From positions 15,128,001 to 15,192,000 of the forward strand of contig CM059625.1 in NCBI GenBank assembly GCA_030435675.1: 64,000 bases of DNA. Reading direction: 5' to 3'. The position numbers were made by a program, and so were the translations under genes. Below, one piece after another: positions 58,168-64,000 of this stretch; the stretch's first letter is position 1, and every line of letters begins with the position of its first letter. This DNA is from Steinernema hermaphroditum (Eukaryota > Nematoda > Chromadorea > Rhabditida > Steinernematidae). The notes under the pieces are model-generated. The model was given only the letters and a program-made list of their open reading frames with translations, ran no database searches and was not told the DNA's origin.

Positions 58168-60349
58168 ATCGTTCGTCGCAGAGAAGACTGCCAGTTCCAT
58201 GTGTTGGGTTGGTGGTCCCAACCCAACTGTTTATGTCTCACCTTGGGGCATAAATAATGTCGCATTTTTGTTTGGCGTCTGTTTTTGCACTGTGTGATTG
58301 TTACTCGCTGTCGTTGACAACTTCTTTGAGATGGTCTTGCAGAAATCCGATTTGATCGAAGCGTCTGTACATGTTATAGGTAAGCTGCGGTACCTCAAAT
58401 TTTTAAGCAACGTAAAAGAAAAAACAGAAATCAGGCAGAAATCACTTAGACAGTCTGCCCTGGATTTCCGGAACGCAACACGATAAATAGAGATAGTCGG
58501 AACTGTTACGTCATTTGGAATTTCCGATAGATTTCTGACCTCTTAATTCGCTCTCCTGTATATTTGTTGCTCTAGACTAACCGAATTCAACAAGATTACA
58601 ATGCTAAAGATGACTGAATGCGAAATGAAAACGAAGATGGTGCATTAAGAGAGTCGATGGCTGGAACACTTATGACTTCGTTCATTCTTTACAGGGCAGC
58701 ACTTTGCCATAACGCCTCCGCGGACATCTGGATTTAAATACTTCAGCAGACATCAACACACATTACTTTTAGCGTCTTTTTCTCCTTGCACTTCATGCTT
58801 TCCGGCATTCCATCCGTCGTCTGGAAGCAACAAAGCGATCGCAATGGAATGCTGTATCGTTTTTAAGTGAATTCAAACGATACCCGAAACGGATGGCCCG
58901 TGTGAACAGGTGCGCATATCTAAATAGATCCGAACCGTTGTCGGCCTTTGTTATTTGTTGTTTCGCCTTTCTCGCGTTGGCGGATCGTTCCCGAAAGCGG
59001 TCGCATCCCAATCGAGCGTTTCGATCGTGCATAATGCCTTCAGCACCCCTTTGCCGCGATCGGCCCGCCGGCCGGCGATGAGACAATTCGCGTCGACTTG
59101 TTCGCTTTTCCCATACGTGTTTTTGTTTGTTGACTGTGTTGCGTTTGTCACTTTACACACGACTTTTGCGATACTCCGTGGGAATTACAAGATAAGTTCA
59201 AATGTAACCTTGTTTTGGTCAAAACATTAAGTGGTTTAAACTTTCCCGAAACATGTTCACAATAATTGAAACAGAAAATTAAAAAAGAAAGAACATTTCC
59301 CATGCATCACAAGTACCCTAAAATGACATTTCGATCGTATTTAACATAAATAAGTTTACTGTACATGGGACAAAATTTTCTTGGAACGAAAAGTGCTGCG
59401 TTCGTACACTCTTGAAAACTGTGCAATGACCTTAGATATTTTGCTAAGAGCAATTCACATTCCCACATCGAGAACCTCAAACGTAAAAGAAGAAATGTCT
59501 AGGTTCTTATGTTTGTCCCCATATATTACGTGTTCTGATATCTAAATATTAAGAAGCTGCGCTGACCTTCCTTTTGTGGAACCTGAATGATTTTTCCCGA
59601 ATGTGGCCTCTGATAGACGAGCAACTGCGCTAGCTGGTATATATTTATGCTCTTATCATGGTCTCCGATGTTTCATAGTAGAAAGTAGAGTGATTTCCAA
59701 TAATCCCTTGAAAGTTCATTCAACACAGTCAAATATTGTTACTGTTTTTTGCGCTTCATAGACACAGACGACTTTTTTATAAATTCAAGAGATCAAAGTT
59801 AAAGCGAAAGTTATGAAAAACTCTAGCATTCCATGCCTACTAACTATAAATCGTTTAGTGAATGCTACCGTCGCCTACTTTTATCAGCAATACTGGTAGT
59901 CATCGTTTAAGGAGGTGTTGCGTCAATGCTGATGACGTTGAAGCGCCAACAACGCTCTTAATTGGATCGGTGCGCGGCTAATTTCGCCACCGATCCAACA
60001 GCCAATTTCTCAATAGACGCATCTTTTTTTGTGGGCCGCCATCCTTCGCTCCTTTATCTCCTCCTCATATCGCGTTTTCTTTTGTCCCCTCCCGCCGGAC
60101 GCCGATACAAATTTTGCGCTAAGTGGCCGTGCACTCGGTGTCCTTTGCACGTTCAGGCCCATTTCAGCAATTTGTTTTTATATTTATAGCGTTTCCGGTC
60201 GAATTAGGACTGTGCTAATTGGCACGAACACACACGAACTGCGTGCTTGCTGTTGTATTTTACTGTTTCCATTCGACAGCCTGTTAATCTGGTCGATTCC
60301 GACGCGGTCGCCGTTCTCGGGTGAGAGCGTTTGTTTTTGGTCCAGCAAC
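58168..60349. other. Intergenic region, about 2.2 kb
   Basis: No supported gene. The stretch 58790-59160 is GC-richer and open on both strands. GGATCGGTG / CACCGATCC form a small inverted repeat near 59964-59997. A TCCAG acceptor-like site at 60341-60345 precedes the ATG at 60350, so the last part is probably promoter and outron of the RASEF-like gene. Confidence 0.4.
58203..58227. repeat. 10-bp-arm hairpin just beyond the satellite
   Basis: GTTGGGTTGG and CCAACCCAAC flank a 5-nt loop. A similar GTTGGGTCCCAAC palindrome occurs at about 48213-48225 beside the long inverted repeat, so it may mark a decayed element end. Confidence 0.6.
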
Positions 60350-63300
60350 ATGGATGTCGTTGTGGAAGAGGACGAGGGCCCACAAATGGCGCCAACCGAC
60401 AGGAAACTCTCTGTCGATGATAGGCTGTTGGATGAACAGGTTGGTTTCAAAGCGCAATTCGGCTTATTTGTCAATTAGTACCTTCAACATCTTAGCTATC
60501 CCATTTTCGAAAACCGCTTACTGTAGTTAAGTAGTGAAGGTCGGTCGCGAGTCGCGGATGTATGGAAGATCAGGGATATTCTATCTGACATTTTGTTCCT
60601 TCATTAGTTTACTTGAGGTAGCAGACGTAGATCAAAAATGGACTATTCACCCAGTTTGGTCGTCTGGTTCCTCGGAAACAATGCGACCTTTTTTGCCAGT
60701 CTTCTGTTTCATTTGCGCCCATTCATCGAGAACCGCTGACATCATTGTAATTACACTCGTTTTTTTAACTGCCGTGCATTTTGAGATTTTCCCATTTATC
60801 TTGACATTTGCAGTGCTCGAAAAACCTGGTTGTTTTTTATTAATTTTAAATAGGCATCCAAGAGATTTGCGACAAATCTGTTTTGGTGGAGAAACGATGC
60901 TGACTCAACCGCACCTGGTAATTCTCTTTATATTTCTTTATATCTGAGAACAACGTTTTGCTGATGAACTAGATGAGCGTGAATAGATATGACTTTGCGT
61001 TTCATGAACTCATTTTTCACGGACAGCTAAATACAGAAAGTGCGCCTTTCAAACATAGGTCGTTATCGAAGATCGTTATGCGACAGCCTCATTTATACTA
61101 CTAACATCAACTGTGCCCTTTACACACCAGTGCTCCCCGTTTTTACCCTTCTACGACTTACCTATTTTACTGACTATCGGAAAGACATACATGAAGGCTG
61201 TCCTCCAATTTCATACTCATATGTGTGAGACCCAGCAATCGACATTGCAGGCTGTTCGACTTTACAATCTATGCGACAGCGATCGAAAGGGATTCATTGT
61301 GCGTTCTGACTTATCAAAGTTGGAAGGTCTGATTGGAGACGCGACCGCATCGAGACTTGAAGGCTTCTTTGAGTTTCTCGACCAGGACCGTGTGAATGTT
61401 GTTCACCAACAGCAGTTTGTGGAAGCGATCAGTGAGAATTTCTATTCTTAGCTGTTCCTAATGAACTTTATGAATTCAGAGCCGCTCCTTATCAACATCG
61501 AAAAGGGCATCGCAACGAATAACAATGACAGGAAAGATATCAAGCGGCGTCGACATATTATCGGCGACGAAAATAAGGTATTCTCCATCACATTTCTGAA
61601 ATATTGGTTCATACTTGTGTTCTTATTAAAACTTTCAATTTCCGAAGATTTCAAAAGCAAAAGAGATTTTCGGACGGCAATACCAAAAAGTGTGAAAAAA
61701 ATAAGAATCCCACGAATGCATATTTTCGACTAACGACTATACAACAGGGCACGGACGAACGAGCAGTGGCTGAGTGGTCTAGTGGTATGATTCTCGCTTC
61801 GGGTGCGAGAGGTCCCGGTTTCGATCACCGGCTCAGCCCAAAACTTTTTTAGGTTTTTCAATTTTTTTGCTGATTCTATTTTCGCTCGTGGCTTTTTGAA
61901 AATACTTCCCGAAAATTACGCACGCCAGATCTTGTGCTGCCAAAAACGACAGCTTTTTAAAAGCAACGAACATTCTTATATCCGCAATTGTGTCAGCGTT
62001 TTCTACGAACTAGGATCGAACGGTCACCACAACTCACCTCACTTCTTCATGAACTCTTATACATAGATTGTCAATACCCAGAAAACAGCCTTTAAGTTGT
62101 ATTTCACCTATGGAAAACAAGCTATCCCCCAACGTTCGCAGCGCAAAGAAGGCAGCTCACCTGAGTCCCGTGGAAGGTTCAGGATTATGATTCAGTAAGC
62201 GATTAGCGACTACATAGAATGATATCTTCTGGGAATAACGGCAAAAAACGGAACAAAGAGAGTGTTACGCACGTTGCGTTTCTCGTTATTATCATCTGGA
62301 ATCCATTGTCTATCGATGCAGACCGGTGGCATCTACGAAGACCTATGACGTCCTCAAAAAAGCTGTCATGTGCGTTTTGTTTACACAGGCTCGCCAAAAG
62401 TGGTGACTTCCTAAACAAGTAAGATAAGGAGTAATAGTAGCGCTGCAGTCACGTGAGGCATGTATTCTTCTATTGGGCTCATATATTCCTGCAACCCTTA
62501 GGTGCTTAATCCACGACTTCAAAGCAAATGCATCTCTGAGTAATCCCAGCCACGACGCAGCACTTCCACTTCCATAAGGCTACTGAATTATTTAGTACTG
62601 ATTTAATGTTTGGGCTTTGTATAGCTAGCTTAATCTAGAAATTATCTAGCCTATGCAAAATGCCGCGAAGCGACGTTGGTTGTGATAGTCCGGCTAAGAC
62701 AAAATTTTGCTAAATGACGATGCTGACGTAATTAAAGGCGTAACTTAAATGTCTGCTCAGCTGCTCGAATATTATATATTCTCCCAAGCGCTGTGTCAAT
62801 CCGTTTTTTCCACATTCCGATTTATTTTTTCCTAATACGGGCTTGTAGACGATATAAGTGACGCCGAAGGATAGCCAGGGAATAAAGAAGATTATGCCAG
62901 ATCATACTTGAATGTTGCGGAATGTCCGGAGCTGCTTTTTGTGCCAACCCAGTCCAAAAAACTCACTGTTTGTCTATTCAGGTCTAACAAAATCGATAAT
63001 TCAGATCAACTCTGCCGATCTTGAAAGCCATATCCAGCTCAGTCTGAACTCAAAGAACCTAACGTCAGCTAACGTAATCGCTCCGGTTACGCTGCAGGAT
63101 GAACTAACCGTGGCCGCAATGGGCCAAAAGTAAGTGTCACTCGTGATAATTGCCGGGTATTACCAGTCGAGTGCAGGTCTGATAATTATCCGTATACCGT
63201 TGCGAACAGCTTCAACGAAAAGCATTCGTATCTCGAGCGAGAAGTACGCAGTAAGCCCGTCTCTCCACAAGATCAACAGGTAGCTAAAGAAGTCATAATC

Positions 63301-64000
63301 TTCTTAGGGCGTTTTCAGTTCGCTGAGGTCATCAAGCGCGCATCAGCCAGTCACATGGATCTTCCACGAGGAGTCTACGACGTGAAAGATATGCGAAAGC
63401 AAGGATGGGAGCCGTCGTTGGCTGATGTAAGTTGGTCAACGAGTTTTCACTAATCGAGGAATGCGTTCTTTCAGGAACTTAAGGCGGCCGAGCATATTCC
63501 AGCTCACGCTTCTCAAGCGGTATTCGAACCTTGAAAACATGACGCATTGCTGAGTTTCAGGATCTCCGCACCCCTGATCGCATCTTTAAGGTCGTCTTCG
63601 TTGGGGATTCAGCCGTAGGCAAGACGTGCTTCTTGCACAGGTAATGCAAATTATACTACGAGGGCGAGTGTTTGTTGTAGATTCTGTCACAATAGATTCA
63701 AGCCACTATTCAACGCCACTATTGGGGTCGATTTTACTGTGAAAACGATCAGACTTAAGGATCGCCTGGTGGCCGTGCAGCTGTGGGACACCGCTGGACA
63801 GGAGCGGTATGTTTATACTATCCCAAGGATCATAAGAATCATAAGCTATTTACAGATTCCGCAGTATTACCAAGCAATATTTCCGCAAAGCGGACGGTGT
63901 CGTTCTTATGTACGATGTCACCTCGGAACAGTCATTTTTGAACGTCCGCAACTGGATCGAATCGGTTCGCACGGGCGTCGACGAAGGATGTGTGATGTGC
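60350..64000 (+). CDS. rsef-1: RASEF/Rab45-like protein: EF-hand region plus Rab GTPase, 3'-partial
   Basis: Exons: 60350-60439, 61251-61431, 61480-61577, 63005-63129, 63177-63279, 63319-63426, 63475-63519, 63561-63640, 63681-63806 and 63856 to the window end; phases all match. The N-terminal part holds an EF-hand pair ([20 protein letters not shown] with Asp/Ser/Asp/Lys loop positions, then [18 protein letters not shown]), so calcium binding is possible but the loops look degenerate. A linker follows, then a Rab domain: P-loop GDSAVGKT, switch [38 protein letters not shown] relatives are membrane-traffic GTPases with a central coiled coil; no long coiled coil is visible here, so it is either short or encoded in unfound exons in the 1.4-kb intron at 61578-63004. 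The acceptor at 61251 could instead lie at 61231. The C-terminal part is outside the window. Confidence 0.85.
61768..61839 (+). tRNA. tRNA-Pro (anticodon CGG), within an intron
   Basis: 72 nt: acceptor stem GGCTGAG with CTCAGCC, D-arm TGGTCTAGTGGTATGA, anticodon stem CTCGC/GCGAG with loop TTCGGGT giving CGG, T-arm CCGGT/ACCGG with loop TTCGATC, discriminator C. A T6 run follows at about 61845, a good polymerase III terminator. It lies in the sense orientation in the third intron of the RASEF-like gene. Confidence 0.95.

Overview
The window is nuclear DNA from a nematode, most likely a free-living or rhabditid-type species. The evidence is two transthyretin-like genes, an EGO-1/RRF-1-type RNA-dependent RNA polymerase, a divergent Galpha subunit, a RASEF/Rab45-type GTPase, a ZP/cuticlin fragment, introns mostly of 41-60 nt, and TTTCAG/TTTAG-type acceptors placed a few bases before start codons, as expected for spliced-leader trans-splicing. 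I cannot name the species. All exon boundaries below were read by eye from splice sites plus reading-frame continuity.

Layout. 0-1.7 kb: two transthyretin-like secreted protein genes on the minus strand. 3.2-6.5 kb: a nine-exon ILVBL/2-hydroxyacyl-CoA lyase-type thiamine-diphosphate enzyme, followed by a possible 52-aa secreted peptide. 8.4 kb: tRNA-Glu(CTC). 9.7-12.6 kb: a rhodopsin-family GPCR. 13.2-18.1 kb: a protein of about 1,100 aa, coiled-coil and Ser/Pro-rich, in more than 20 exons. 21.6-23.1 kb: a delta-9 acyl-CoA desaturase. 24.2-25.2 kb and 27.0-27.5 kb: two unrecognised small genes. 27.6-31.5 kb (minus): a complete but biochemically odd Galpha.

From 34.5 to 41.5 kb the picture changes to decaying sequence: a satellite relic folded back on itself, a frameshifted UDP-glucuronosyltransferase fragment, a ZP-domain gene without its N-terminal half, an RtcB RNA-ligase copy with four frame-breaking lesions, a COQ8 copy broken many times and carrying a cysteine-desulfurase (NFS1) fragment spliced into it, and a MITE. 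42.6-48.0 kb (minus) is a long, intact RdRP reading frame whose first coding exon is not visible. Directly upstream of it sits a 2.85-kb BEL/Pao-type LTR element that encodes only Gag and aspartic protease; it has landed in one arm of an older long inverted repeat.

52.3-58.2 kb: one exon of an unknown gene runs straight into a decayed Tc1-like transposon, which runs into a 4.65-kb satellite of 50/49-bp units with higher-order periods of 149 bp and 996 bp. The commonest unit carries a GAAnnTTC pair, the core of a heat-shock element. 60.3 kb to the end: a RASEF/Rab45-like gene (EF-hands, then a Rab domain cut by the window edge) with a tRNA-Pro(CGG) in an intron.

The live genes serve unrelated jobs (lipid metabolism, signalling, small-RNA amplification, trafficking) and do not form one pathway. 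The most notable features are the HSE-bearing satellite, the Gag-protease-only retroelement beside the RdRP gene, the degenerate Galpha, and the cluster of broken copies of normally essential genes.
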